Origin: Litoreibacter ascidiaceicola | GTDB taxonomy: Bacteria; Pseudomonadota; Alphaproteobacteria; Rhodobacterales; Rhodobacteraceae | Length of the DNA stretch: 64,000 nt | Direction: 5' to 3' | Assembly (NCBI RefSeq): GCF_900129235.1 | Contig: NZ_FQUV01000001.1 | Location: 186,001 to 250,000, forward strand | Part shown: in pieces, positions 42,921 through 52,472 of the stretch | Layout: each line of letters opens with the position of its first letter | How positions within the stretch are numbered: the first letter of the stretch is position 1 | The notes under the pieces: model-generated | Told to the model about the DNA's origin: nothing | Databases searched by the model: none | What the model saw: only the letters and a program-made list of their open reading frames with translations | Made by a program: the position numbers and the translations under genes

Positions 42921-45605
42921 TCACCCAAGCCGTTCAACCCAGACCAGCGGCAATTGCACGCGAAAGGCAGCGCCGCCCTGACCCGGCACATAATCCAGCG
43001 AGCCGCCCAACCGCAGCATGATCTCGCGGCTGATGGCCAAACCCAGCCCTGCACTCCCTGCGGAGGCCTGATCGGTAAGGCGCACGAACTTCTCGAACAC
43101 CACGGTCGCGTCTTTTGGCGAAATGCCCAGCCCGTTGTCGATGAAGTCAATGTCCACGCTGTCCTGAGACCGGGTCACCACGATCCGCAAGCGCGGTGTG
43201 TCCGTGACGCAGTATTTCTGCGCGTTGGATATCAGGTTGATGAACACTTGCGTCAGCCGGTCCGTGTCGGTTTTCAAAAGCACGCCTTCGTCCTCTGCCG
43301 AGCGTATCACCTCGAGCCCGTCCGGCTTTGGCGATCCGACACCTGCGGAGGACACCGCGCGGTCCAGCAGGTCACTCAACCGCGCGGTCTGCACGTTCAG
43401 CACCACCTGCCCGTTTTCCAACACGCTGAGGTCCAGCAGGTCATCCAGCAGTCGGGTCAGGCGGATGCTTTCCTCGTGGATAATGCCGGCGGAGCGCGCT
43501 TGCGCCTTTTCGTCCATGCCGCCTTCCATCAGGAACTCGGAGAACGACCGGATCGAGGTCATTGGCGTGCGCAGCTCGTGGCTCACCTGACTGAGAAACG
43601 CGTCCTTTTGAACCGATAGCGCCGTCAGCTTGGTGTTGGCCTCGCGCAGTTTCCGTGCTGTTTGCTCCAACTCGCGCGACTGCGCTTCCAACTGGCTGGA
43701 ATATTCCAGCATCTGCGCACTCTCATCTGCCACCGCCAGCAAGTCGCGCACGGTGATCGAGGTTTGCCCGTTGATCTGCGCAATCATCGCGTGGGCCGTG
43801 GCCCCGCCGACGGAGCCCGCAAGTTCGCGCTCCAGCAGAGTGATGAAATCAGGTGTCGGGTCCGGCAGGTAGCCCGCCTTGCCCTGCCGCGTGGCCTCGC
43901 GCTGGAACAAGGTCTGGGCTTCGCGCGCACCGAGCAGGCGTTGTGACATGACCAGAAGGTCTTCCGCCTCGGCCTGACCGCCGATGGGCGAGACCGCGCC
44001 GTCGCCACGCTCGAACACGTTGACGAAAGCGGCGCCTTGAAGGCGCTCCATCGGGGTCGGGAAGGACACCAGCGACACGATGATAAAGGCCAGCGTGTTC
44101 AGCGAAATCGACCACAGGATCGAGTGGACAAGCGGGTCCATATCCGTGAACCCCATCAAAGCTTGCGGTCGCAGCATGTCTGCCCCGAACAACCCGTGCA
44201 ACAGCATCGAGCTGGGGAACGCACCGATCGCTGGCATAAACAATGTGTAAATCCACAGCCCGAAGCCCACCAGAAGGCCCGCAATCGCGCCCTTGCGTGT
44301 GGCCCCGCGCCAGAACAATCCACCGATCAAGGCCGGCACCACCTGCGCAACACCTGCAAAGCTCACCAGACCAATGGCCGACAGTGCAGCCGAGCCGCCC
44401 GTGGTCCGGTAATAGACGTAGCCAAGCCCGAGCACGGCAATGATGGACAAGCGGCGCGACAGCAGTACGACCTGACGCATGTCGCCGGACATCGACGCGC
44501 CTGCCGGACGGGTATTCAGCCAGATCGGCACGACGATATGGTTCGACACCATGGTCGCCAGTGCAATGGAGGCGACAATGACCATCGACGTGGCCGATGA
44601 GAAACCGCCAAGGAACGCCAATAGCGCCAGCCCCTCCTGCCCCAGTTCCAGCGGCAGGGTCAGCACGAACAGGTCGGGGTTGGAGCCTTCGGGCATGACC
44701 GCCAGGCCGACCACCGCGATGGGCAGCACGAACAGGCTCATCGCCAGAATGTAGGTGGGAAAGGCCCAGACGGCGGTGCGCAAGTGCCGCTCGTCGGCGT
44801 TCTCGACCACCAGCACCTGAAACATGCGCGGCAGGCAGATCACTGCCGCCGCCGACAAGAAGATCATCGAGGTCCAGCGGCTGGGGCTCGGCTGCCAATC
44901 TGCCACGGGGCTGGCATCAATCGCGCGCAGGGTCTCGCTGACCCCGCCGGACACGCCCCAAACCACGAAGATGCCGACCGCCAGCAAAGCCACCAGCTTG
45001 ACGATGGCTTCCAGCGCGATGGCCGTCACCACGCCGTGGTGCCGCTCGTTGGCGTCAAGGTTTCGGGTGCCGAAGAAGATGGTGAACAGGGCCAGCCCCG
45101 CCGAGAGCCAGAACGCGGTGGCGTTCAGGTCGGAGCCACCGCCGCCGCCCGTCGGGAACTCGGTAAACACGGCCACAGACAGCGTCACCGACTGCAATTG
45201 CAGCGCGATGTAAGGCGTGGTCCCCGCAATGGCGAGCACGGTGACGATCACCGCGATGGTCGGTGACTTGCCATAGCGGCTGGAGATCATGTCGGCGATG
45301 GAGGTGATCCGCTCGGCCTTGCCGATGCGCACCAGCTTTCGCAGTAACCACCACCACGCGAGGAAAACCAAGGTCGGGCCAAGATAGATCGTCAGGTACT
45401 CCAACCCCGACCGTGCGGCGTTGCCCACCGCCCCGTAGAATGTCCATGCCGTGCAATAGACACTGAGTGACAGCGTGTAGGTCCAAGGTGAGCGTAGCCA
45501 GCGTGACGGGCCGCGCTGCGCCCGTTGGTCTGCATAAAACGCGACGCCAAACAGCAGCATGGTGTAGATCACCGCAACGGTGATCAGGATGTTAAAGCTG
45601 ACCAT
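42921..45605 (-). CDS. Sodium/solute symporter - sensor histidine kinase fusion, CbrA/CrbS type (894 aa)
   Basis: The first about 490 residues have 12-13 membrane helices of the SLC5 family (SPWTYTLSLSVYCTAWTFYG, SIADMISSRYGKSPTIAVIV, LAFLGGFSSATSMVIVASIA). A STAC-like linker region (about 560-640; LLERELAGSVGGATAHAMIA) and a coiled segment follow. The kinase has the H-box in LSQVSHELRTPMTSIRSFSE (His about 672), N-box QVFINLISNAQKY, and G-boxes DNGLGIS and SAGLGLAI. Relatives sense histidine (CbrA) or acetate (CrbS). No receiver is fused. It overlaps the upstream gene by one base. Confidence 0.93.
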   Translation of the reverse strand: MVSFNILITVAVIYTMLLFGVAFYADQRAQRGPSRWLRSPWTYTLSLSVYCTAWTFYGAVGNAARSGLEYLTIYLGPTLVFLAWWWLLRKLVRIGKAERITSIADMISSRYGKSPTIAVIVTVLAIAGTTPYIALQLQSVTLSVAVFTEFPTGGGGGSDLNATAFWLSAGLALFTIFFGTRNLDANERHHGVVTAIALEAIVKLVALLAVGIFVVWGVSGGVSETLRAIDASPVADWQPSPSRWTSMIFLSAAAVICLPRMFQVLVVENADERHLRTAVWAFPTYILAMSLFVLPIAVVGLAVMPEGSNPDLFVLTLPLELGQEGLALLAFLGGFSSATSMVIVASIALATMVSNHIVVPIWLNTRPAGASMSGDMRQVVLLSRRLSIIAVLGLGYVYYRTTGGSAALSAIGLVSFAGVAQVVPALIGGLFWRGATRKGAIAGLLVGFGLWIYTLFMPAIGAFPSSMLLHGLFGADMLRPQALMGFTDMDPLVHSILWSISLNTLAFIIVSLVSFPTPMERLQGAAFVNVFERGDGAVSPIGGQAEAEDLLVMSQRLLGAREAQTLFQREATRQGKAGYLPDPTPDFITLLERELAGSVGGATAHAMIAQINGQTSITVRDLLAVADESAQMLEYSSQLEAQSRELEQTARKLREANTKLTALSVQKDAFLSQVSHELRTPMTSIRSFSEFLMEGGMDEKAQARSAGIIHEESIRLTRLLDDLLDLSVLENGQVVLNVQTARLSDLLDRAVSSAGVGSPKPDGLEVIRSAEDEGVLLKTDTDRLTQVFINLISNAQKYCVTDTPRLRIVVTRSQDSVDIDFIDNGLGISPKDATVVFEKFVRLTDQASAGSAGLGLAISREIMLRLGGSLDYVPGQGGAAFRVQLPLVWVERLG

Positions 45606-45955
45606 CAGGCTTGATCCTCGTCAGCCTTGTCCTTGTCACCCGCCGGATGATCCACCCCCGCCAAGCCGCGCGCAATCGTGGCGCAGGTGGCGATCAGGCA
45701 GGCCCAGACGAAGAAGAAATAGATCAGGCGCAGCGCCGTCGTGCCGGTGGCGTTTTCCTCGCCGGGGGTGCCGAGGATCAGCGCGGGCACCACAAACAGG
45801 AACAGCCCGACGATGGGCAGCAGCTTGGCGGCATCGATAAGGCGGCGGCGTTGATAGACGCGCCGCTCCAGAAACAAGGTACGGGAATTGGGGCTGGTGG
45901 CGGTCAACCCGATGCGGCGGCGGCCCTGCCCTTTTGGCTCTTCTGGTTCGGGCAT
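45605..45955 (-). CDS. Small membrane protein of the kinase operon (116 aa)
   Basis: An N-terminal basic segment (EEPKGQGRRRIGLTATSPNS, LFLERRVYQRRRLIDAAKL) precedes two hydrophobic helices (LPIVGLFLFVVPALILG, ALRLIYFFFVWACLIATCAT) and an acidic tail. I know no named function. It lies between the receiver gene (8 bases) and the symporter-kinase (1-base overlap), so it is part of the same operon and may assist the sensor. Start ATG at 45955, with a TTG directly before it. Confidence 0.8.
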   Translation of the reverse strand: MPEPEEPKGQGRRRIGLTATSPNSRTLFLERRVYQRRRLIDAAKLLPIVGLFLFVVPALILGTPGEENATGTTALRLIYFFFVWACLIATCATIARGLAGVDHPAGDKDKADEDQA

Positions 45956-45963
45956 CAACGCAC

Positions 45964-46347
45964 TTAGGGCTTGTCAGCGGAGGCAGTGTAGAGGTCGCGC
46001 ACCTTGCCAAGCATCTCGTCATTGGAGAACGGCTTGGTCATAAAGTGGCTCACGCCATAGCTCTCGGCCAGCTCGCGGTCCTTGGTTTGGCCACGGGCGG
46101 TGAGCATGAGGATCGGGAGGTCCTTGGTCACGGTGTTGCTGCGCAGGTCCCGCAATATATCAAACCCGCTGCGTCCCGGAAGCATCACATCAAGCACCAG
46201 CACATCAGGGGCTACCCGCAATACGGCGTCGACCGCATCATCGCCTTGTGAATGGATGCGTACGGTCCAGCCGTCGCGTTCCAGCAAAAAGCTGATCGCT
46301 TCGATGATGTTCGGCTCGTCCTCGACGAGCAAAACGGTCTTTGACAT
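45964..46347 (-). CDS. Stand-alone response regulator receiver (127 aa)
   Basis: A single CheY-like receiver: acidic pair in VLLVEDEPNIIEAISFLLER, phospho-Asp in PDVLVLDVMLPGRSGFDIL, Thr in LPILMLTARGQTKDREL, and Lys in HFMTKPFSNDEML. No output domain follows. GGGGAGGGGTAAGG lies before the ATG. It is the probable partner of the symporter-kinase downstream. The output is not clear from sequence, unless it acts on the HTH protein. Confidence 0.93.
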   Translation of the reverse strand: MSKTVLLVEDEPNIIEAISFLLERDGWTVRIHSQGDDAVDAVLRVAPDVLVLDVMLPGRSGFDILRDLRSNTVTKDLPILMLTARGQTKDRELAESYGVSHFMTKPFSNDEMLGKVRDLYTASADKP

Positions 46348-46424
46348 ACGCCTTACCCCTCCCCAAGTTTGGCCGTGTTCCCCCATTAGGCCCCATTTTC
46401 AGCCGTTGTCAAAACGCCGCTGCG

Positions 46425-47714
46425 TCAACCATGCGTTAAAACTGTCGGCTCGCGCCGTGCGTCGCAGTCACTTCGCGCGCAAATCCGGCACGAACTGCCC
46501 ACCGGAATTGCCACCTCACCCGTCGCGTCGTCTTGCGCGACCAGCAGCATGATCGAGTGATACACTGGCGGGCGGTCAAAGCGCAGCGGGCCGGATGGAT
46601 GTGCCAACGCCATCGCGGTGAACCGCGCGCCATCCTCGCCCTCGATGACGCGGCGGATCGGCACGCCCGGCGCGCTGAGTGCTGCATAGAGCGGCCAAAG
46701 CGGACATCCCGCCCCGAACCATGGAAGCGCCAGTCCGGACGGCGACTTGCGCACCAGCAACGCCCCTGCCGCGTCACAGCTTACCAAGCCGATATCCGGG
46801 ACCGTTGCCCCGCGGGGCAAGCTGGCAAGGCGGCGAAAGACGGCCTCCAATGGAACGCCGAAGCGCACGGCCAAAGCCGCCGGGTCGAATTTCATCTCGT
46901 GAGCCGCGGGCTCAAATATCTCCAGCGGCATGGCTTTCGCGTCGGCGCTGTAGGTTCTGAAATACTCCGCCGCCAGCGTCCGCGCGGCGGTGCTGTCAAT
47001 TTCGGACATTTTCGCCGCGAACGCTTCGGGGTCGCCCCCCTCTTCAAGTTCGCGCAAATGGTGCCCACGCGCATCAAAGGCCGAGAACACAACTTCCAGA
47101 GGTGTCGCCGTGCTGGTGTCCTTGCGCGACAGGTTGTCCAGATGCGCCGCCATCGCGGCAGAGCTGTCTGCCAACCTGCGGCTTTCGGTGTCGATGTTGG
47201 AATAAAAGCGCGCCTGCCACTCCGCCCCCAAATCCGGCGTTCCGACAAGGATCGCGGCGGTCGAGCGGATGGCGGACACCGTCGACAACACTTCGTGCAT
47301 GCGTTCCGACAAAACAGGGTCATGGGTTAGTCGGTCGTTCAACCCGCCCACCGTTTGCTCTAACGCGCGCAGGCGTCGGTGCTGTGCGGTGATTTTCGCC
47401 GCCCAGCCCGGAAACCGCGCGACAAGATCGTCGATCTGATCCAGTTCCACCGGAATATCGGCGTCCGATGCCGCTGCGTCTTGCAATTCGGTGACCACCG
47501 CGCGCTCTGCCCCTTGGCTTAAGGTCGAGGGGTCGATTTTCAACGCTTCGGACAGCGCCAGCAGCGTTTTACCGCCGATTCTGCGTCGATTATGTTCGAT
47601 CAGGTTGAGGTAGCTGGCGGAAATGCCGATATCACGCGCCAGATCAGCTTGCTTTAGCCCCCGCATCAACCGGTGCTCGCGAATTCTGGATCCGGTCAAA
47701 GCAGACTTTGGCAT
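46425..47714 (-). CDS. XRE-family regulator of the ScfR (short-chain fatty acyl-CoA regulator) type (429 aa)
   Basis: An N-terminal HTH (RIREHRLMRGLKQADLARDI, GISASYLNLIEHNRRRIGGK) is followed by a long helical middle region, an IrrE-like part (HEMKFDPAALAVRFGVPLEA, VFRRLASLPRGATVPDIGLV), and a C-terminal DUF2083-like domain with a Cys cluster (GSSCRICARSDCDARREP). PccR, MccR and RamB are relatives that sense acyl-CoA and control propionate or acetate genes. It is divergent from the ABC transporter and likely controls it; ligand not known. Confidence 0.9.
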   Translation of the reverse strand: MPKSALTGSRIREHRLMRGLKQADLARDIGISASYLNLIEHNRRRIGGKTLLALSEALKIDPSTLSQGAERAVVTELQDAAASDADIPVELDQIDDLVARFPGWAAKITAQHRRLRALEQTVGGLNDRLTHDPVLSERMHEVLSTVSAIRSTAAILVGTPDLGAEWQARFYSNIDTESRRLADSSAAMAAHLDNLSRKDTSTATPLEVVFSAFDARGHHLRELEEGGDPEAFAAKMSEIDSTAARTLAAEYFRTYSADAKAMPLEIFEPAAHEMKFDPAALAVRFGVPLEAVFRRLASLPRGATVPDIGLVSCDAAGALLVRKSPSGLALPWFGAGCPLWPLYAALSAPGVPIRRVIEGEDGARFTAMALAHPSGPLRFDRPPVYHSIMLLVAQDDATGEVAIPVGSSCRICARSDCDARREPTVLTHG

Positions 47715-47967
47715 GCGTTAATCCTTCCCTAGCGGCAGGCCGACCGTTCATTTCCTGAGCGAATCCAGAGGCTTTCCGCGCTGCGTTGAAAATTAGTTTA
47801 CAGTTTCTGCGCAAGCAATGTCCATTTGTTTACAAATTTTTGAAGCGAACCCAATGGTTTGTTGTGCGATTTACGACACCTCCGCAATACTGGGGAAGGC
47901 CTGAGACACAATCAGACCACGGCTTCCCCTGAGGAGGAGGGGCCACAATCACTTAGGGAGGATTTAA
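47715..47967. promoter_or_regulatory. Divergent control region between the ScfR-type regulator and the ABC transporter
   Basis: A perfect palindrome ATTTGT-TT-ACAAAT lies at 47824-47837. GTTTACA at its core (47828-47834) recurs at 47796-47802, 32 bases away, about three helical turns. ScfR-type regulators bind paired TTTGCAAA-like sites, so this is a good operator candidate. AT-rich sequence surrounds it. I could not choose -35/-10 boxes with confidence. Confidence 0.5.
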
Positions 47968-49326
47968 ATGTCCAATTCGAACTTCACGCGTCGTGGCTTG
48001 CTCAAGACGTCTGCAATGGCAGGCGGCGCATTGGCGATGCCAACAATTTATGACGGCTCTGTCTGGGCCGATGCCCATGCGGGCTACCTGAACGCGCCGA
48101 CCGGCTCCACTGTGACGCTGGGCTTCAACGTACCACAGTCCGGCCCCTACGCCGACGAAGGTGCAGACGAGCTGCGCGCCTATGAGCTGGCAGTCGAGCA
48201 CCTGAATGGTGGCGGCGACGGCGGCATGATGAACACCTTCTCGTCCAAAGCCCTGCAAGGCAACGGCATCTTGGGCAAGAAAGTCGAGTTCGTCACAGGC
48301 GACACGCAAACGAAATCCGACGCGGCCCGCGCATCTGCGAAGTCGATGATCGAAAAAGACGGCGCAATCATGATCACCGGTGGCTCGTCCTCGGGTGTGG
48401 CTGTTGCTGTTCAAGGTCTGTGCCAGGAAGCTGGCGTGATCTTCATGGCGGGTCTGACCCACTCCAACGACACAACCGGTAAAGACAAGAAAGCCAACGG
48501 CTTCCGTCACTTCTTTAACGGCTACATGTCTGCTGCGGCTTTGGCGCCTGTGCTGAAAGCACGTTACGGCACAGATCGTACCGCATACCACCTGACAGCT
48601 GACTACACATGGGGCTGGACGCAGCAGGAATCCATCCAAGCCGCGACCGAGGCTATGGGCTGGAAGACTGCAAACAACGTGCTGACACCGCTGGCAACGA
48701 CCGACTTCTCGTCCTACGTTGCTCCGGTTCTGAACTCCGGTGCCGACGTTCTGGTTCTAAACCACTACGGCGGGAACATGGTGAACTCGCTGACATCCGC
48801 CGTGCAGTTCGGTCTGCGCGAGAAGCAGGTGAACGGCAAGAACTTCGAAATCGTTGTTCCGCTGTATTCGCGTCTGATGGCGAAAGGTGCTGGCGAAAAC
48901 GTTAAAGGCATCTTCGGCTCCACCAACTGGCACTGGTCGCTGACCGACGAAGGCTCCAAAGCATTCGTTAAGTCCTTCGGCGAAAAGTACGGCTTCCCAC
49001 CCAGCCAAGCAGCGCACACATGCTACGTGCAAACCATGCTCTATGCGGATGCGGCAGAACGTGCTGGCACGTTCAACCCATGTGGCATCGCCGAAGCGCT
49101 CGAAGGCTTCAAGTTCGATGGCTTGGGCAACGGCGAGACCGAGTACCGTGCGGAAGATCACCAGTGCTTCAAAGACGTTCTGGTTGTGAAGGGTAAAGAC
49201 AACCCGACATCCGAGTTCGACCTTCTGGAAATCGTGGAAATCACCCCACGTGCACAGGTTGAGTACGCGGTTGACCACCCAATGTTCGCCGGCGGCGAGT
49301 TGGGCAAGTGCAACCCCGGCGCATAA
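47968..49326 (+). CDS. ABC transporter substrate-binding protein, branched-chain amino acid/amide type (452 aa)
   Basis: A Tat-type signal (NFTRRGLLKTSAMAGGALAM) is followed by a type I periplasmic binding fold: VTLGFNVPQSGPYADEGADE, ITGGSSSGVAVAVQGLCQEA, YHLTADYTWGWTQQESIQAA, ADVLVLNHYGGNMVNSLTSA. It is longer than LivJ (about 370), in the size range of urea/amide binders. GGGAGG precedes the ATG. It is first in an operon of binding protein, two permeases and two ATPases. Confidence 0.9.
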   Translation: MSNSNFTRRGLLKTSAMAGGALAMPTIYDGSVWADAHAGYLNAPTGSTVTLGFNVPQSGPYADEGADELRAYELAVEHLNGGGDGGMMNTFSSKALQGNGILGKKVEFVTGDTQTKSDAARASAKSMIEKDGAIMITGGSSSGVAVAVQGLCQEAGVIFMAGLTHSNDTTGKDKKANGFRHFFNGYMSAAALAPVLKARYGTDRTAYHLTADYTWGWTQQESIQAATEAMGWKTANNVLTPLATTDFSSYVAPVLNSGADVLVLNHYGGNMVNSLTSAVQFGLREKQVNGKNFEIVVPLYSRLMAKGAGENVKGIFGSTNWHWSLTDEGSKAFVKSFGEKYGFPPSQAAHTCYVQTMLYADAAERAGTFNPCGIAEALEGFKFDGLGNGETEYRAEDHQCFKDVLVVKGKDNPTSEFDLLEIVEITPRAQVEYAVDHPMFAGGELGKCNPGA

Positions 49327-49460
49327 GCTGATCTGACGATAAAAAGCTCAGGGCCTGTTCCTTTCTATAAAGGAGCAGGCTCAAAGCACCCCCTGCCCAC
49401 TTGAGCCGCACGCGCGGCACAGGTTTTGGCAAGATCAACCCAACAGGCGAGACGGGAACG

Positions 49461-50492
49461 ATGGACGTAATCATTCTTCAATTATTGAACGGTTTGGACA
49501 AAGGCTCCGCTTATGCGTTGATTGCCTTGGGCCTGACCCTGATTTTCGGCACGCTCGGCGTGGTGAACTTCGCCCACGGGGCGTTGTTCATGCTGGGTGC
49601 CTTTTGTGCAGTCACGCTGCAAAAAATCCTGTCGTTGTCCTTCGAGACGATCGACCCGACCAAGACCGACTTTCTTGGCAATCCCGCAAAGATCAAAACG
49701 CCTTATATAGAAAGCTGGTTCGGCCCTGAGCTGGGCAGCTCGATCATCGACTGGTCTGTGCCGCTCGCCATTCTGTTCGCCATCCCGATCATGATCGGTG
49801 TCGGCTACATTATGGAACGCGGCCTGATCAAGCACTTCTACAAGCGTCCACACGCGGACCAGATCCTTGTGACCTTTGGCCTTGCCATCGTCATTCAAGA
49901 GGTCATCAAGCAATTCTACGGCGCGAACCCAATCCCGACCCCTGCCCCTGACGCGTTCAAAGGCTCGTTCGATTTTGGCTCGCTGCTGGGGTTTGATCCG
50001 AATGTGGTCATCTACCCCTACTGGCGCTTGGTTTACTTCTTCTTCGCCGCACTGATTATCGCCGCCGTCTTCGGCTTCCTGCAATTCACCACCTTCGGCA
50101 TGGTCGTCCGCGCCGGTATGGCCGACCGCGAAACCGTGGGGCTGCTGGGCATCAACATCGACCGCCGCTTTACCATCATGTTCGGGATAGCGGCCGCGGT
50201 GGCGGGGCTTGCGGGGGTGATGTACGCACCCATCAACTCGCCCAATTACCATATGGGCATGGACTTCCTTGTCCTGAGCTTCGTGGTGGTTGTGGTCGGC
50301 GGCATGGGCTCCCTGCCCGGGGCCGTGCTCGCGGGGTTCCTGCTGGGTATCCTCGAAAGCTTCTCGTCGATGAACGAAATCAAGCAAATCCTGCCGGGTA
50401 TCGACCAAATCATCATCTATCTCGTTGCAATTATCATTCTGCTGGTACGTCCCCGTGGCCTTATGGGTCGCAAGGGCGTGATGGAGGACTAA
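49461..50492 (+). CDS. ABC transporter permease, LivH type (343 aa)
   Basis: It begins [20 protein letters not shown] and has [20 protein letters not shown], then about eight membrane helices and the cytoplasmic EAA-like loop [20 protein letters not shown]. It carries the substrate across the inner membrane with the LivM-type partner. A polar loop of about 40 residues ([20 protein letters not shown]) after helix 2 is an insertion relative to short LivH. Start ATG at 49461 follows GAGACGGGA. Confidence 0.93.
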   Translation: MDVIILQLLNGLDKGSAYALIALGLTLIFGTLGVVNFAHGALFMLGAFCAVTLQKILSLSFETIDPTKTDFLGNPAKIKTPYIESWFGPELGSSIIDWSVPLAILFAIPIMIGVGYIMERGLIKHFYKRPHADQILVTFGLAIVIQEVIKQFYGANPIPTPAPDAFKGSFDFGSLLGFDPNVVIYPYWRLVYFFFAALIIAAVFGFLQFTTFGMVVRAGMADRETVGLLGINIDRRFTIMFGIAAAVAGLAGVMYAPINSPNYHMGMDFLVLSFVVVVVGGMGSLPGAVLAGFLLGILESFSSMNEIKQILPGIDQIIIYLVAIIILLVRPRGLMGRKGVMED

Positions 50493-50496
50493 GACA

Positions 50497-51690
50497 ATGC
50501 TAGGTCTCGAAAAGAAAGACACCTCCCTGCTCATCATCGTCGCCATTTTGACGATGTGTGCTCCCTTCATCCTGAACCCGTTCCCTGCGGACTCGGCGAT
50601 GGCGCAGTTCAACGCGGGCTATCCCGACCTGATGCAGCGCTTCGTGATCTTTGGCATCTTCGCCATCGGGTTCAACATCCTGTTCGGGCTGACCGGCTAC
50701 CTCAGCTTCGGCCACGCGGCCTTCCTTGGCATAGGCTCCTACTCTGCCGTGTGGATGTTCAAGCTGCTGGGCTACAACATCCTGCCGGGCATCTTTCTGT
50801 CGGTCATCACATCGGGCCTGTTCGCCTTGCTGATCGGCTATATCTCGCTGCGGCGGTCGGGCATCTACTTCTCGATCCTGACGCTGGCCTTCGCGCAGAT
50901 GTCGTTCGCACTCGCCTATTCGGTGCTGACACCGCTGACCAATGGCGAGACCGGCTTGCAGGTCTACAACTCCGACCCGCAATATTTCCACTCCGACGCG
51001 ATGCCGAATATCCCGCATCTATTCGGGCAGGAAATGCAGTCCACCTACACGCTGGACGCGGGCGCGTGGAGCTTTGACTTCAACACCGGCTACTACCTGT
51101 GTGCGCTGATCATGCTGGGCATGTTCTACATTGCCATCCGCATCTTCCGCTCGCCGTTCGGGCTAATGCTGAAGGCGATCAAGACCAACCAGACGCGCCT
51201 GAACTACACCGGTCTGAACCCGCGCCCCTACACGCTGGCGGCCTTCGTGATCTCCGGCATGTATGCCGGTCTCGCAGGTGGCTTGATGGCTTCTATGGAC
51301 CCGCTGGCCGGTGCGGAGCGGATGCAGTGGACCGCGTCTGGCGAGGTTGTTCTGATGACCATCCTTGGGGGTGCTGGCACCTTGATCGGCCCCGTCCTTG
51401 GTGCCGGTTTCATCAAATACTTCGAGAACATCTTCTCCAAAATCAACGACACCGTGCTGCACCAGTGGTTTGCCTTCCTGCCTGACGGTATCGAGGACTT
51501 CCTGATTGCCATCGTCCACCCGTTTGTGGGCAAGGGCTGGCACCTGACGCTGGGTCTGATGTTCATGGCCATTGTGATCTTCCTGCCCGGTGGGTTGGTT
51601 GAAGGCGGCCAGAAAATTGCCAGCAAATTCCGTGGCAAAAAGGCGAAAGACGACGCCCCTGCTGCCTCTGACACCACCCCTGCTGAATAA
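50497..51690 (+). CDS. ABC transporter permease, LivM type (397 aa)
   Basis: LivM signatures: [40 protein letters not shown]-like segment ([20 protein letters not shown]), and the ATPase contact loop [20 protein letters not shown]. About ten membrane helices and a Lys/Asp/Ala-rich C-terminal tail. It lies 4 bases after the LivH-type gene. Confidence 0.93.
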   Translation: MLGLEKKDTSLLIIVAILTMCAPFILNPFPADSAMAQFNAGYPDLMQRFVIFGIFAIGFNILFGLTGYLSFGHAAFLGIGSYSAVWMFKLLGYNILPGIFLSVITSGLFALLIGYISLRRSGIYFSILTLAFAQMSFALAYSVLTPLTNGETGLQVYNSDPQYFHSDAMPNIPHLFGQEMQSTYTLDAGAWSFDFNTGYYLCALIMLGMFYIAIRIFRSPFGLMLKAIKTNQTRLNYTGLNPRPYTLAAFVISGMYAGLAGGLMASMDPLAGAERMQWTASGEVVLMTILGGAGTLIGPVLGAGFIKYFENIFSKINDTVLHQWFAFLPDGIEDFLIAIVHPFVGKGWHLTLGLMFMAIVIFLPGGLVEGGQKIASKFRGKKAKDDAPAASDTTPAE

Positions 51691-51702
51691 GGAGCGAATG
51701 AC

Positions 51703-52461
51703 ATGGGAATCCTAGAGATCAAAAATGTCGGCAAACGCTTCGGCGGGTTGCAGGCGCTGTCCGATGTGAACCTGAGCGTGGCGGAGAACACCGTCCACGC
51801 CATCATCGGCCCCAACGGGGCGGGTAAGTCCACGCTTTTGAACTGCCTTGTGGGCAAGCTGATCCCTGACACGGGGTCGGTCACCTTCCAAGGCCAGTCC
51901 CTGCTGGGCCGCAAGCCGCATGAAATCAACCAGATGGGGGTTTCCCGCGTGTTCCAGACACCGGAAATCTTCGCGGAACTGACGGTGTTCGAGAACGTCA
52001 TGATCCCCTGCTTTGCGGCACGGGACGGGTCGTTCAAGCTGAATGCCCTAAACGCTGTTCGTGGGCAAAACGACATCAAGGAAACGGCTGAGGCCATCCT
52101 TGAAGACGTCAAGATGCTCGACAAGCGTCACATGACGGCGTCCAGCATGTCGCGCGGGGACAAGCGTCGCCTGGAAATGGCCATGTGCCTTGTCCAAGAA
52201 CCCAAACTGCTGCTGCTCGACGAGCCGACTGCAGGCATGGCACGCGCCGATACCAACAACACGATCGACCTGCTGAAAGAGATCAAGGAAAAGCGCGACA
52301 TCACCATGGCAATCATCGAACACGACATGCATGTTGTGTTCTCGCTGGCCGAGCGGATCACCGTGCTTGCCCAAGGCACGCCGCTGGTCGAAGAAACCCC
52401 CGAAAACATCAAAGGCCATCCCAAGGTGCGTGAAGCGTATCTGGGTGAAGCCCAAGTCTGA
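51703..52461 (+). CDS. ABC transporter ATPase, LivG type (252 aa)
   Basis: Walker A IIGPNGAGKSTLLNCLVG, signature SSMSRGDKRRLEMAMCL (an S-R-G-D variant of LSGGQ), Walker B PKLLLLDEPTAGMARAD, H-loop IIEHDMHVVFSLAERI. The changed signature motif is typical of some urea/amide-type LivG proteins. AAGGAG before the ATG; 12 bases after the LivM-type gene. Confidence 0.94.
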   Translation: MGILEIKNVGKRFGGLQALSDVNLSVAENTVHAIIGPNGAGKSTLLNCLVGKLIPDTGSVTFQGQSLLGRKPHEINQMGVSRVFQTPEIFAELTVFENVMIPCFAARDGSFKLNALNAVRGQNDIKETAEAILEDVKMLDKRHMTASSMSRGDKRRLEMAMCLVQEPKLLLLDEPTAGMARADTNNTIDLLKEIKEKRDITMAIIEHDMHVVFSLAERITVLAQGTPLVEETPENIKGHPKVREAYLGEAQV

Positions 52462-52472
52462 GGATTGGCCCA

